From the NCBI GenBank assembly GCA_002778195.1, contig PCDI01000007.1, forward strand, positions 95,735 through 159,734: a stretch of DNA of 64,000 nucleotides, given 5' to 3'. This DNA comes from Raffaelea ambrosiae. Lineage: Eukaryota; Ascomycota; Sordariomycetes; Ophiostomatales; Ophiostomataceae. This document shows positions 25,801-37,897 of the stretch, one piece after another. The position numbers and the translations under genes were made by a program. Position 1 is the stretch's first letter. Each line of letters begins with the position of its first letter. The notes beneath the pieces are model-generated. The model ran no database searches. It had not been told where the DNA came from and saw only the letters and a program-made list of their open reading frames with translations.

Positions 25801-26590
25801 ACATGCACAGTTGCGACCCCAGAGAGCACTGTTGCTCCTTTGTTCGGCCGCCACGGCACTTTTACGCCGTACCATTGTTTTGTGAGGCCGTATAAATAAA
25901 TAGCCCCCGCCCTTGCTCCTTCCTCCTGCACCCATCTACAACTCCGCTCCTTCCTTGCATGCATTTTAATGGGCGTGTGCAGAAACTCACGTGGTCGGGC
26001 CAAGCAGAGGGTGCCAGGCAGATTTTTGAAGGGGGATTGTTCTGGCGGCTTTGTTTTCACGACCTTTTAAGCGTCGTCTCTCTCCACAATTGTTGTCTGT
26101 ATCACCCTGTCCACAAGATCAGCATGAAACTGTTAGCTGTCAACCTCAAACTTACAACATTCACTCCCTCAGTCGTTCGTGTTCCTTCCTCCCTTTTTCT
26201 TTTTTTACCCCAGATTTTGGCCCTATAACAACTGCTGTATAATAAATATATATTTGTTACTATTTTTGCTGCTATTGGCTATAGTTGGCAGCAGTTCATT
26301 TTCTGTGTCCGGCACGAACGTCTTCGTTTCGTCTCCCAATTCATGGATAAATCGCCCGGCTGTGAAATGAACCAACCAGAATGTGCCCAGGATGTGCCAC
26401 AAGTGGCACTGCAGAGAAGAAATATGCCCGAAGCGAGTGAGAAGCAAGAAGGCGTGTGCCATACTGGTCACCAGCCGAGAGCACTTGCGCACCGTCAAGC
26501 GCCGAACGCGGCCGGAGACTGCGCTGGAGACTACGCCGGGGTCGTCGAGCCCAATCAAGCCACAACTGAGCAGGTCCCACCTACTGGTAG

Positions 26591-26878
26591 CCTCGAGGCT
26601 CTTCCTTCTGCTTCCCCGCGGCATGTCGCCAAACAATACGGCCGGTCGCTGTGTACAGGTGGATGCTGGACCACTTTGCGTGTACATCTCTGTCCCGCAA
26701 GGTCAGGTATATTGAATCGGTGATGCCAGGGAAAGACTTCTGGGCCATAAGCGACATGGAATACGTTGCCGGCCTCCTTGCCGCAAAGATCGAAGAAGGG
26801 GGGCATTCCTTTGTCAGATTCCGGGCTAGCATTGAATTTCCTGAACATTTGGAAGGGGTGACGTCCAGTCCAGTGTGA
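26591..26878 (+). pseudogene. Coding-like fragment of unknown origin
   Basis: A stop-free stretch of 95 codons whose second half reads like real protein (PGKDFWAISDMEYVAGLL, then KIEEGGHSFVRFR) and uses many C- or G-ending codons, unlike the surrounding DNA. It follows an in-frame TAG at 26588-26590 and has no ATG near its start; the first Met is internal. It ends in TGA at 26876-26878. It could be the last exon of an unrecognised small gene or a decayed gene remnant. I cannot assign a family, and a chance open frame remains possible. Confidence 0.2.
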
Positions 26879-27248
26879 ACAATTGAGGATATGATACGTT
26901 CAAAAGAAGAATAGGCAGGAGTAGAAGCAGGGAAACACGACCTCGACTTCTTTGGCTGACATCTGCTATTGGATGGATTGTATCGAGTATGTCCATTTGA
27001 AAACAGGACCAATCCGCGCGCTCCTTTGGGAGGCTTTATCCTGCACTGTGAAGCCAGGAGTGGCTCTACCTTGCAGTCTGACACCGAGGGAAGGTAGACC
27101 ATTTCTGAGAACACAGGGCCTATAATATAACACAATACATGCATCTACAGAGTAAAATATATTCGAATAAGAAAAAAGAGGGATATGGCAGCACGTATGT
27201 GGAAGATGAACCCTTGATTTGACAGAGTAATTGGATAACAATCTGTCT

Positions 27249-27335
27249 TTGTTTTATTTATTTTATTTTATTTTACTTATATTTATATTTATATCTATAT
27301 TTATATTTATATTTATATTTGTATATATGTTTTCA
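27249..27335. repeat. AT-rich TTTATA-type repeat beyond the GCP4 stop
   Basis: About 85 bp of TTTAT/TTATAT units, including ACTTATATTTATATTTATAT, with almost no G or C. Because GCP4 is on the minus strand, this lies about 110-195 nt beyond its stop and may contribute A/T-rich 3'-end formation signals. Confidence 0.6.
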
Positions 27336-27443
27336 AACCATCAATTCAGCAAAATCATCAAAAACAGTTCATAATCTTCGTAAGTAGGAGAAAAAAACAT
27401 AACATACTATGTACATGAATCCAACATACACAGTGGTTTTTGT

Positions 27444-30017
27444 CTAAAACAGTGAATCCGTGTGCCACCCTTGGCCCTCGGGAGTCGTCCCCGTCCAGGT
27501 GCCAAAGTCCAGCTTCATCAGCAGTCGGTCCAGTCCGCCCACCCGCCGGGGCACATACGCACCCATCGGCCGGAGACCCAAGCCAGAAGGGTCCTCAGCC
27601 CCAAAGCTACCACCAAAGCTACCACCGCCCTCAATGCCTTCCTCACCCCCCTCACCCTCCTCATCATCTTCCTCTTCGTTTTCCATATCCCGCAGCACCG
27701 TTATGACAGTCTCCACACCCTGCCGCACACCCTGCTCTGCCTCCGCCAGCGCCTCCATGACATCTGCCTGTTCTTGGTCCAGATCCACAAACGCGTCTAC
27801 AACGCCCGCGTCGTTCTCCAGATCCAGCGCCGCCCACAGCGTGTGCAGCCGGTGCACCAGTGCCACCAGCTGATCCATGGACACCAGCAGCGAGTACAGC
27901 GGCTCTGTCCAGTCGGGGCGGTCCAGCAGCAGATGCCGTACCAGTCGGCGGAGGTACTGCCGGTGCGCGGTCGCCAGCGTCTGCGGATCATGGTTGGATG
28001 TGTGTGCCGAGCGTCCATTGCCAGACTCTCGAGACGCCCCAGGACCACCAGGAGTCCCAGACACCTCCTCGGCCATCCATATGTCCTCCTCTTCCTCTTC
28101 GCCGTCGTCCTTGTCGACTTCTTTGTCCTCCATTCCCCCTCCTCCCCTGGCCTGCCCATCCCGCCGCTCATCGTCTCGTCCCGTGGTCAGCCACCGCTGG
28201 AACCCTTCCCACAGCTCCACCACCACCTCCACCTGCAGGTACCCTTCAATCTCGCCCAAAAAGAAAATCGCTGCACTGCTCGTCGCCCACATGCTCCGCA
28301 GCGTATTGGCCCGCGTCGTATACCGCTTCCGCAGCATGCGCACCTGCGCCAGACTCGTACTGTGGCGCTTGCCGGCCGCGCCGTACGGCGGTCCAGGCGG
28401 CGGCGGATGGTGCCGCCGCAGCGATGACAGCTTCCACAGCCCCGTCAGGCGGATATGGGCGCGGCGGACCGACAGCAGGTAGGCGTGGACGGCCGCGTAG
28501 GCGTGCAGATCAGTCGGGCTCAAGACCAGATCCAGCGGATAAGGGATCTGCAGTGTCAGGTTGACCGGCACCGAGAAGAGCAGGTTGCGGAAGGGCGTGG
28601 GCGAGATCGTTGACGCAATGTGAGCCACGCTCCCGGACAGAGCAGATGATGGTTTTGGATCAGCGGCGGCCGTCTTCTGGATCGCGAGGCGCAGAACCTC
28701 TCGAGCCAACTCGAGACCCTCGTCCTCTTCCTCCTCGGCTTCGGTGTTGACGTGGCGGCCCTGCATGGCCCCCAACATGGCCCATGTGCGGGCCAGCACG
28801 GCCGCCACCTCGCCGTCCTTGACGATGACAGCGCTCATGCTCCGCAGGCCACTGGCCGTGGTTGGTGGCGCGGCAGCGGCGGCCGCCGCCGTTGACGACA
28901 CCAGGTGGTCCGCCCGCTGCCAGCGGCTGCGCATCGTCTCGTCGGCCTGCTCGACCAGGGCCATGGCAAACTCGCCGCGGCCCAACAAGAAAAAATCCCG
29001 CAGCAGCTGCAGCATCTCGACCACCTTGGACGGCGGGAGGAGGGTCCGTAAGGCTGTCTGCGACAAGACAGTCCGGATGTGCGTAATGGTGCGCGAGAAG
29101 GTGCCGCTATCAAGAGGATAGGTGAGCCGGGCCAGCTCCTGGAGCTGTGCCGACAGGTGGAATCCCCTGGTTCTGGCGGAGGCGGCGTGGCCCTTTGTGT
29201 CGGCCCGCATGTGGACGAGCGACCGGCCGATGAAGAGCATCGACGCCGCGGTGGCCGGCGTGACAAAGGACGGCAGGTGCTGGGAGACACACACGTACGC
29301 GTCGTCCTGCTGCTGGACGAAGAAGTCGTTGCCGCCAAAGGCGGGCAGGCGGCCGTAGAGGATCCACGCCGAGACTTGCTTGAGCCAGGCCGTCTCGGCG
29401 GCGCGCACGAGGCTCCGGGACATGCTCTCAATATCCGAGTAGCCCGTTTGGAGCTCCCCTCGGAGGCGGTTGATAATCTGCGCTCCAGTTGTCCCGGCCC
29501 TGTCCTTGCCCTCCACAAACTGCAACACCTCCCATAGCCAGTCAAACCGTCGTGGCCAGTCGGCAAATGTGGTGGCAACCGCCGTTAGCGGCACAATCTC
29601 GTATGCGCCCACCAACACCGGGTCGCGGCGCTGGATTGCTGCCTCGGCGGCCAGGACATCGCGCTGGAACTCGGCTAGGTGGACGGATTGGACGGCGGCG
29701 CCGACGGCGCGGGCGACCACCGAGGGGTGGCGGGAGGCGACACTGCCGGACAGGGCGCGCAGCCGAATGTGGCGGTGGCTCAGACGGGTGAGGTCGGCGA
29801 GGAGCGCGCGTTCGGGGGGCGAGAGGGTGTTTGTGAACGCGAGAGAGGACGCGGAGGAGGACGCCGCCTTGCCTCCGGCGGGACGCGTGCCCGGCGTAGA
29901 CGGTTCCGAGCCGGGAGGGGCATCACCTTGCGAGGGTGGTCTGTGGCTGTTGGGGTTCTCCTGCTGGAGGAGAGGCGACTCGTGGCCGGAGAGGGAGAGG
30001 AGGATTTCGTGGAGCAT
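27444..30017 (-). CDS. GCP4: Gamma-tubulin complex component 4 (Spc97/Spc98 family)
   Basis: Subunit of the gamma-tubulin ring complex, which nucleates microtubules at spindle pole bodies and organising centres. The 857-residue single-exon product starts MLHEILLSLSG, matching the typical MIHELLLAL start of GCP4, which fixes the ATG at 30017; no in-frame ATG is needed further upstream. Conserved GRIP1 features follow (LKQVSAWILYGRLPAF, then DDFFVQQ-like NDFFVQQ). The C-terminal GRIP2 part includes NLTLQIPYPLDLVLSP (about 490) and QYLRRLVRHLLLDRP. The end, GGLDRLLMKLDFGTW, is typical. An acidic, Gly-rich insert (about 620-680) lengthens it relative to animal GCP4 (about 667). A possible 5'-UTR intron (GTAGGC at 30089 to CAAG at 30033, branch CTAAC) precedes the ATG but is only suggestive. 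Confidence 0.88.
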   Translation of the reverse strand: MLHEILLSLSGHESPLLQQENPNSHRPPSQGDAPPGSEPSTPGTRPAGGKAASSSASSLAFTNTLSPPERALLADLTRLSHRHIRLRALSGSVASRHPSVVARAVGAAVQSVHLAEFQRDVLAAEAAIQRRDPVLVGAYEIVPLTAVATTFADWPRRFDWLWEVLQFVEGKDRAGTTGAQIINRLRGELQTGYSDIESMSRSLVRAAETAWLKQVSAWILYGRLPAFGGNDFFVQQQDDAYVCVSQHLPSFVTPATAASMLFIGRSLVHMRADTKGHAASARTRGFHLSAQLQELARLTYPLDSGTFSRTITHIRTVLSQTALRTLLPPSKVVEMLQLLRDFFLLGRGEFAMALVEQADETMRSRWQRADHLVSSTAAAAAAAPPTTASGLRSMSAVIVKDGEVAAVLARTWAMLGAMQGRHVNTEAEEEEDEGLELAREVLRLAIQKTAAADPKPSSALSGSVAHIASTISPTPFRNLLFSVPVNLTLQIPYPLDLVLSPTDLHAYAAVHAYLLSVRRAHIRLTGLWKLSSLRRHHPPPPGPPYGAAGKRHSTSLAQVRMLRKRYTTRANTLRSMWATSSAAIFFLGEIEGYLQVEVVVELWEGFQRWLTTGRDDERRDGQARGGGGMEDKEVDKDDGEEEEEDIWMAEEVSGTPGGPGASRESGNGRSAHTSNHDPQTLATAHRQYLRRLVRHLLLDRPDWTEPLYSLLVSMDQLVALVHRLHTLWAALDLENDAGVVDAFVDLDQEQADVMEALAEAEQGVRQGVETVITVLRDMENEEEDDEEGEGGEEGIEGGGSFGGSFGAEDPSGLGLRPMGAYVPRRVGGLDRLLMKLDFGTWTGTTPEGQGWHTDSLF

Positions 30018-30869
30018 TTCTGCTTGGGAGGACTTGAAAAAGAGGTTAGAGAGGAAGACGAACAATGGTGCGGGAAAGGAACAGCCTACCCTTTGTCTGG
30101 GTTGAGCCTGTCTTTGGCGTCGTGGGCTAACAATATAAAACAGCCAAGCAGTTCCAGACGACACATGAAGAAAAGAAAAGGAAAAATGACGAGGCCAAAA
30201 GAAAGAAAGAAAATGGTATGACGTAGTGGCCGTGCAGCACTAGGCGGTCGGGATGGATTGGACGATGCGCGTCGCGGTGAGATTCGGATCGTAGGTGGGT
30301 GAAGCCAGCATTGTGTGATCTTGTTGTATGTTCCCCTATGAGAAGCACAAATAGCTAATCCATGCTGGGGCGAGGTGTGGTGTCTTTTGGTCGTCGAGAG
30401 TTCTTGCCGTTCGTGTGAGCGGTCGTGGCTTCCTTCCCGGGAAAGCTGGACGCGATAACAATAGTGGAGGGGCAGGGACGCGTTTTTTTTTGCGCTAGGG
30501 TTGTGTTGTAGGCGGGAGGTCCCTTTAAACATAGTGTAAACATCCACTGTGGAGTATTTTTCTTTGTCTGCAACAATCTATTGATTCGCATCCTCTGATT
30601 CAATGCCATTACGGTCATTTCTTAAAATTCATACTTTCACACTTTGTTCATTGATTCGTAGACGAATTTGTTCATCTATCTCGCGGGAGGACCGTCATTA
30701 AGTATCACAAGGGGGGCATCGCCGGTACATTTATGTGCAACAGAGCCGAAATACCAAGTCCAAAGCAAACGAGAGAGATATATAAAAGAGACACATAAAA
30801 AAGCCACAGGTATTGGGGGTCATTCCTCCTTGCGTTGCGAATACAGTCAAACCATTTATTCGATCCCTC
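30018..30869. other. Intergenic: GCP4 promoter and spartin-like gene 3' flank
   Basis: 852 bp between two minus-strand genes. The side near 30018 should hold the GCP4 promoter and leader. The side near 30869 is the 3' flank of the spartin-like gene and includes a T-poor, A-rich plus-strand stretch (30775-30805). No gene is seen. Confidence 0.7.
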
Positions 30870-32892
30870 TCAGCGCCCCTTGTACGGGTTGTTGTCGGAA
30901 AATTCGACCGTCGACCGCTTCCCGTCAACGCCCACGGCCGTGGTGGCCGTGGAGGCCGAGCTCTCGCGAATGCTTCCAGTGCGGCTGCTGGATTTCGAGC
31001 CTCCCGGCACGCTGACCACATTCCCGTCGTCACCGCCGACAATGAGCTCGCCGCCGCCAGGCACGCGGCCGACGACCATGCCCTTGGCCACGCTCTTGAT
31101 GAGCGCGCGACGCGACACGCCGGTGACGTCAATGTACACCAGACCGACGTTCTTGATGCCGCCACCGAGGTTCTTGGTGACCTCGCCGGCCTCGGGGCCC
31201 CATTTGTGGGTGACCACTGTCGTAGCTGCAGTGGACGACGAGTCCAGCAGGTGGCGACCGGCCTGCTCGACGCCGTCGGCCACCGTTGAGAAGGCCATTA
31301 GGCTCTTGTTGAGCAGGCCCGGCTTGTAGTTTTCCAGTGGTTGCCCGTCGGGACCGAAGCCCTTGTGGTTGCCCTTGCCCTTGTGGCCCGCCAGCGACGC
31401 GCCCAGGTTCTGGGCCACTTTGCCCACCTGGACGGCCGCCTTGGCCGAGAGCCCTGCCGCCTGGGCCGAAAATGTGTTGATGCGGCGCACGTGTTGGTGT
31501 GTCGACGGCTGGAAGGTGATGGGCTTGTTGGTAGGCTGGGCCTTTCTGGCAAAGTTGTCGGCCTGGCTTTGCAGGGTGCGCGACACAACCTCGGAGGTGG
31601 CCACAATAAGCCGCGACGCCGCCGCCGCGTTGTTGACCAGGAAGGACTTGCGGTACGCCGGGTGCATGCTCATTTCCATGTCTTCAGCCGTTGCGGGCGC
31701 CACGGAGATGCTGGGGACGGCATCTGTTGGAAGAGTGATCTGCACAGGGTCTGTGTGTGCGGGTGCTCGTGTGTTAGAGAAGAACCAGAGAGAAACCGGA
31801 AAAGAAAAAGTGAGAAAGGAGAAAGGAGCCCGAACTCACCCTTGGATCCTGGCTTCAAGGTTTGGTCCTCAACCACCTTGAAGCCCTCGCCGAGCTCGCC
31901 AATGACACTGCCATCCTCCTCGTCCACCAGGACGATCTGGCCGCCGGCCTGGGAGCTCGGGCTGCCCTTGGCATAGGCCTCGCCGGGCTGGAAGTTGCCC
32001 GGGTTGTAAGGCGGCAGCTCTTCAGTGACGGGTGCTGACCGTGACGCCGACGTCGATGCCGAGCCCTTGCCAGTATGGTGGTGGCGGCTCGCCGCCGCCG
32101 CTGCTGCAGATTTCTTACCGGCGATCTTGGGCGGCGGCGAGCGCTCGAGAAAGGCGGTGCACTGGGCCAGGATGGTCTCAAAGGTGTCGACATCTTCCTG
32201 CAGGCCCTTGCGGCTGCCGACAGCGGGGAATTCGATGCGGGTGAAGACGCCGCTGTTCGGGCCCATGTCCCAGCGGGGGATCAGGTAGCTGGTGGGTGGC
32301 TGGTGGTAGATCTGGGTGGTGGCGGGCAGCGGCAGGTCGAGCTCGGGGGGCAGGTGGAGGTGGAGGTAGAAGTCCTCTTCCGGCGGCTGGTCGCCGGGCT
32401 GCTGGTGGCCATCGACGGCCTGGTCGGCGAACGCCGAGGCGGCCGGCACCATCAGGAGGGAGAGGGTCTGAGGGCCGGCCGGCGTGAGCGATTCTTCGAC
32501 GCCATTGGCGATATGATAAGCGGAGACGCCTGTAATGGAGTAGAGCAGCTTCGGGTCCTGTGGGTGGGCGGAGGGGTCAGATTAGCTGCGGGAGGAGACA
32601 AGAACAGTCGTGAATAAGAGACAGACGACAACAGTGACAACAGCGACAACAGCGACAACAGCGACAACAACGGCAGCAACGACAGCAGACATATGAGACA
32701 GCGCCATTCACAACATGGAGAACAAAGAAGAGCCAAGAGTAACATCAACAAACGACAAGCATGTGGCGCATGTCACACGATGGTGCATAGGGTGGAGAGC
32801 ACGAAGAGGGGATGGGGGTGGGGGGTGGGTAGGTGAGAAAGCAAGCTGCAGGGAGAAAGGAGAAGGCAACGTACATTGTGTCCGGAAGCCAT
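30870..32892 (-). CDS. Spartin-like protein with senescence domain (three exons)
   Basis: Fungal relative of spartin/SPG20 and plant senescence-associated proteins, families linked to lipid droplets and membrane contacts; the fungal role is inferred only. Exons: 32892-32875 (ATG plus 5 codons, MASGHN), 32557-31840 and 31750-30870, joined as HN-DPKLLYSITGV (phase 0) and SK-D-PVQITLPTDAV (phase 1). The product is about 538 residues. The N-terminal part (DPKLLYSITG, SLTPAGPQTLSLLMVP, FTRIEFP) is followed by a low-complexity linker. The C-terminal senescence domain (about 290-490) is alanine- and glycine-rich, with repeated amphipathic stretches such as LNKSLMAFSTVADGVEQAG and THKWGPEAGEVTKN. Intron 1 is long for this locus (317 nt, GTACGT...CCACAG) and contains a CGACAACAG tandem repeat. 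Intron 2 is 89 nt (GTGAGT...CTAAC...CACAG). The tiny first exon is the least certain part. Confidence 0.82.
32623..32690. repeat. 9-bp tandem repeat CGACAACAG in intron 1 of the spartin-like gene
   Basis: Four to five near-perfect copies of CGACAACAG, flanked by diverged CAACGGCAGCAACGACAG units, inside the 317-nt intron 32874-32558. Confidence 0.85.
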
Positions 32893-33009
32893 GTTGAGGC
32901 AAGCTCGCAGCAGGGAGACGCCTTGATCTGCAGGACAATGCTAAGATGACGACGCGACGCAACAGAGGCGGGCGGCTTGCCGAGCGGAGAGAGCAGGGCG
33001 AGCAGAGGG

Positions 33010-33053
33010 GCTAGAAGGGCTAGAAGGGCTAGAAGGGCTAGAAGGGCTAGAAC
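33010..33053. repeat. 9-bp tandem repeat CTAGAAGGG, five copies
   Basis: Five consecutive copies of CTAGAAGGG about 120 bp upstream of the start of the spartin-like gene, so probably within its promoter or leader. Confidence 0.95.
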
Positions 33054-36000
33054 GAGGGAGAAGGAGGGAGAACGACGAAAAGAGCCAGGATCAGGAGGAC
33101 GGGAACCGGCCAGAACGGTTGGAAGGTCGAAAGAACGGTTGGAACGCCGAAAGAAGCAAGAGCCGCCTTGGTTCTTTCTCGTGGCTTGGTCGTCAGACGC
33201 AAGATGGAGGGTAGGGTCTCCCGGTCGAGACAGCCTGGACGCAGCAGCTGTGCTTTTTCGTGTGGTCGTCGGTTTCCCGGGAGTGCTTCGCAGTGGTTTG
33301 CGGGCCGGGTCGCGTAGTGCTGGAGTTCGGCGCCGTCCAAAGCCTCTGCCCGATTCGAGGAGGGGCAGCTCTGCAGCGGTGGGGAGAAATGTGCGTGATG
33401 CAGCGGGGTATGGGATGTGTGCGCGCGCTGCTAACGGGCGAAGGAAAGAGAGTTTGCACGCGCCGTATAACTAAATGGACGGGATCGCAGTCTGTCTGGT
33501 GGCGATGTTGATGGGATGAGTGAGCGAGAGAGAAAAAAGGACAAGAAAAAAAAATTTGAAGACGGCAGGAAGACCGCAACGACGACAGCTCTTTTTTTTC
33601 TAAAAAAAAACCACCGCACTCTTGAAACCAGGTCGTTGTAGCTTTTTTGGGGGGTTTTTCTCTGGTTTTTGGCTCCCGGCATCTCGCTATCCTCTTGCCA
33701 GCTCAAATATACACATTTCCAGCAGCAATTGCCCAGGCGCTTAGAGGTGGATGCTGTTTGGCGCTGCACAAGCCTCGCGCTGGCGAGAGGCCTCTGTGGT
33801 TGGCCTCTGCGACTCTGCGCGCAAAGACAGCAGCGTCTAGCAGTTTCGCGGGGCTGGTCTCAGTCCAGCAGCTGGCCACAGGTGGCCGTGCCCGAAAAAA
33901 AAAAAAGCAGGGCTGTCCCGCAGCAGGCCAAGACCAGCTGCTTCTCGGCCAAGACCAGCAAAACAGCGCCCAAACAGCTCTGAGGTGGTCCGTCTCTGCG
34001 TCGTCTCGTCTGGCCGTTATGCGTGCTTTCGATGGTGTGGGCTGGCCAACTGGTGCCAGAGGGGTCCCCTCCACGCCAGGCCGGACGGGCACAGCCTCCT
34101 TCAGGGACCACAAAAACCGGTCCAGACCAGCCAGTCTCCGGCCAAATAAGCCAGAAATACTGTCTCATCACAATTGTCATCACACCCAGCGAGACGTTCT
34201 GAAAAGCCGGCGCGGGACAGACGGGTCGATATCCTGGTCACGTTGCCCACAATCCAGGGGCACTTAAGACACACACATATACAGCGCTTCAGCTCGCTGC
34301 CCTCCATCATGGGGAGAATGCATGGCGGGTCGTTTTCGTGCGCAGCATTCTCGCTCTGTTGGAAACAGAACGCCATCAGAAATAGATGGGGAAAAGGATG
34401 GACAAAATACGTAGCCACGTGAGACCAACAAAAGTTGCTACCAGAGGAGCCGCCAGAAGAGCGCCCTGTCATTTGTTGGCTTTTCTTACCCCAGAGTCCA
34501 GTGGCTCACGTGCCACCATGTGACCAGCCCATCACACATCCAACTTCCCCCCAACAGCCGTCGCGACCTGGACCACTCGCGTCTCCGTGAGCTCGCGTCT
34601 CCGTGAACCCAACACACACACACACACAAGGTCCTCTCCCTGGCCATGGAAGACAGGCAGAGGTTTTGGGAAGGATGCTGTTCGGGATTAAGATGGAGCG
34701 AGAGGACCCGCCAACGGGCTTGGGATTGTGTTGGTTTTGAAGTTGAAATAATACTATATAGTTAATAGCATGTACCCCCAACGAGGAAGGAGGGGGAGAT
34801 ACGAAGGCCCTAAAGGATGGGAGCGACTCTCCTGATACAACGCTTTGCCAACCCAAACCTGGCTGTGGGAGACAGCGTGTGAGTGAACCAGATTGCGAGA
34901 AACGGTGGAATGGGACGGGAAAAAGAAAGAACAACACGGAACGTACAAAAAAAGGTAACAGCGAAACACCGCCATACAAGGTAGTAAGAACGAAAGCGAG
35001 TCGCGACACAAAAAAAAAACAAAAAAACAGACGAGAGCGGGTGGAAGGGGGCATGAATACGACCCCCAGGTAGGCATGGGGTGGAATATACGAGTATCTT
35101 ACGGTGTAGTTGTACAACATGGCAATCTGTGAGACAATCACTTGCAGAATCAGACCCGCACAGAGTACTCCTATCTTACATTGCACTTTTGTCTGCGTTA
35201 CAGCGTTTGTCTTCAATCACATCGTGCAGACCGGAACAAAGTAAGAAACGAAAAAAAAAGAGCACAGACTTTCCCTTAGTGCTGCCAACAATTTCTCATC
35301 ACTGCAGCCTCCTTCCCCGACAGCCCCGCCAATAATTGGGTTTGTGAGCTATCATTTTTCCAACCGACTACTTATCATGTGCATTTCATCTTGTCTTTGT
35401 TGTCAGTTGCTCCGGTGCATCTCACATCGTATGTCGTACGCTGCAGTCGGTGATGGCCGAAGAAGAATGGGAGCAAGATGCCAGTTTACCCAATGCGTTG
35501 TACAACGCCACGGATAGGGGGGTAAATGAATTTTTCTTTTTCTGTTTCTTTTTGGGGGGGGGGAGAGGGGGGGAGACAAGGGAGGATAGAGGGGATGACC
35601 AACCTCCCAGTTCGTAGGATGCAACGGTTCGAGCAGAAGCAGACGGTCAAATAAGGTGACATTCCAGCTGCACGACGGATTGCCCCCTCCTCTCTTTCTC
35701 TCTTGGATACATACCCCTTGGTACAGACGGGCAGAGGAAACAAGAAATGGAAAAAGAGTGAGAAATGACGCATTGCATCTCAACATACGACGTGCCCTGC
35801 CACTGTGTGAAAAGAAGAGGTACGAAGAAACACAAAAAGGTGGTGTGCAAGAGAAACACGCACTTGAATGTCCATGAGGGCGAGCTGGCCTGGGCATATT
35901 CCATGTGCGATATTCCATTCCGGTATCATGCCCTTGTCGAATCCTGTCTCTTCGCGGAGGATTGCTACCCACGGTACTGGGCAACTCACACCATCTCCTG

Positions 36001-37631
36001 AGTCCTAGCTCGTACCTATAGTTGGTTCACCCCAGCTTATAACCATTTCCTACCATAGTTATATGGGGTTTACTCGTCCAGTTTCGACTCTGTCATTCTC
36101 GGAGCTCGTATTTCCAGCATCCTTCGATCCCGATGTCCTGGGCCCAAGCAAGGGTATTGGGGGTCTCAGTTCTCCAAGGAGCGGTCTAGGGTACCATAGA
36201 TAGAACAGGAGCGTTGCTGCTGTGCACATCTATGTTTGGCAGACCTATTTTTGAGGAAGGCATTGTGCACTGTATGCGTCGGTTGGTGTGGATGGTGTGG
36301 ATAGGAGTATGTCTGTCTTTGATGGATGCGTGCAGCTAAACATGCAGGACTTCCTTCACCCAGACCGGCTCATGTCCCCGGTCTCCGCCTGTCAACGTCA
36401 AAAGCGACTGGATAGGATGATGCTGGTCCTGTCAACGAGCAAAAGCAAGAGAGGACGAGACAGAAATCAAAGACCGGCTTCCGAGTGACAGCATCTGAAG
36501 CAGGGGTGTCTGCCACGCGTGATAACGCCTCCCTTCCACCTCCCTCCCCAATGGCCAACTTGCTTCCTGCGGCATGGTCTCTTCGTCTTTCTCGTCAGTT
36601 ACGTACCTTTCTGTCCTAACTGCATCAGTCTCATTTTCGTCATTTCCTTGTTCTGTCTCACTATCTCTGTCTCGCCCTGTTCTTCAGTGTTCTTTTCGCC
36701 TTCTATTGCCGCCTTTGGATTGGAATGTCACACTTGGCAGACCCCTTACTTCCGCCAGCCACCGGGCCCTCTTTTTTTTTGTCCTTTTCTGACAGGCATA
36801 CATACTGTATGTACATGGTACTCGGACGTTTCCAAACGCTCATGCAATGTGCTTTTGTGTCTGTTTGCATCTTACAGGAAGGCTAAGAGGATGGATACTA
36901 CAATAGATGATATCCGGACAAGGGTGTTATTTTCCGACAACAGAAACTGCAACCTGGTGGCGGTCCGGTTGTTCTTTTGGCTAACTATGCCCTGCTAGAG
37001 ACAAGAACACGCAACTTGCCTTGAAAGGAAACTAAAACAAGCCTAAAAATCCAGGCCAGAAAGTAAGACGAGAGAGGAGAGGGAAACGTCAGTTCGGTTA
37101 CCAGTGTGCAATGGGGTGGACAAGCTCGTACTCGCACTTTGATGGATTGTTGCGCTCCCGCCATGGACGCCTGGATGACCATGGAAATACAAGGACAAAT
37201 ATCCGTCTGGTCAGGCCAGCACGGGGTCAAATAACCTTGTCTATGGCACGTCTACCGTACAGACAGGTTTTGGGGGGGTATCCAGGCTCTGCACCCAGAC
37301 AGGGCTGCTTCCTGCAAAGCCGTTGGCACCAGTCAAAAATGGGAAACATGCTCCGCACCACCAGGTTCTAAGATACATCCAGGGTATGTCCTACACTGTA
37401 CATAGTAAATGAGATACATAGTACATAGTTTAGCGCACATATTAGACCAGGTAGCCAGTGCCCATGGTGTGCTTGCTGGGAAATGCCGTTGGTTAATATC
37501 CGTCAGCACGAAAGTTTCCGAAGCGTCTGCTAGGAACATCGCCAGTGCCAAAACGAGATACCCTCCGCAGCCTTTTCCCAGTTGGTGTACGGCCGTCCAT
37601 CCGCACACCCCCATGTTGACCTGCGTGGGGT

Positions 37632-37692
37632 GCACACACACACACACAAGGCAAACACATGCACGCACGCACGCACGCACGCACGCACGCGC
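37632..37692. repeat. Compound microsatellite (CA)n and (GCAC)n
   Basis: A CA run at about 37632-37648 is followed, after a short spacer, by eight tandem GCAC units to 37692. Confidence 0.9.
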
Positions 37693-37853
37693 AGACTCAC
37701 TCATTCATTCACATACTCTGCATTGCAGAGCTCATTGTCGTCTGATCGAACTCGTATGCGCTGGCTGTGTTACAGTCGCAGAAAGCGTTCCAGACGGAGC
37801 ACGAACTATGGGGCCGGGTGGTCGGTGGCCGATGGTGGGCGGTAGATAGCATC

Positions 37854-37897
37854 TCGATTGTGCGATTGTCGATTGTCGATTATCGATTATCGATTGC
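37854..37897. repeat. 7-bp repeat CGATTGT/CGATTAT
   Basis: About six consecutive units of CGATTGT or CGATTAT. ATCGAT palindromes arise at the unit junctions. Confidence 0.85.

Larger units (their letters stand above)
22863..27443. other. 4.6-kb region between the FAR1-type gene and GCP4
   Basis: The part just right of 22863 is the probable promoter and leader of the FAR1-type gene and has GA-rich runs (about 23028-23062). A CCA/CAA run sits at 24161-24200. An AT-rich block of TTTATA-type units at about 27245-27335 lies just beyond the GCP4 stop and probably belongs to its 3' flank. A coding-like fragment at 26591-26878 is reported separately. I see no complete gene. Confidence 0.65.

Noticed and set aside
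30033..30089. 5'-UTR intron of GCP4
   Set aside because: The donor GTAGGC and branch CTAAC are plausible, but the acceptor is AAG rather than CAG/TAG. Kept only as a remark.
36519..36998. 159-codon hydrophobic plus-strand frame in the gene desert
   Set aside because: Pyrimidine-rich DNA gives Phe/Leu/Ser/Cys-rich translation; no motif, no supporting splice sites and AT-like codons unlike confirmed genes.
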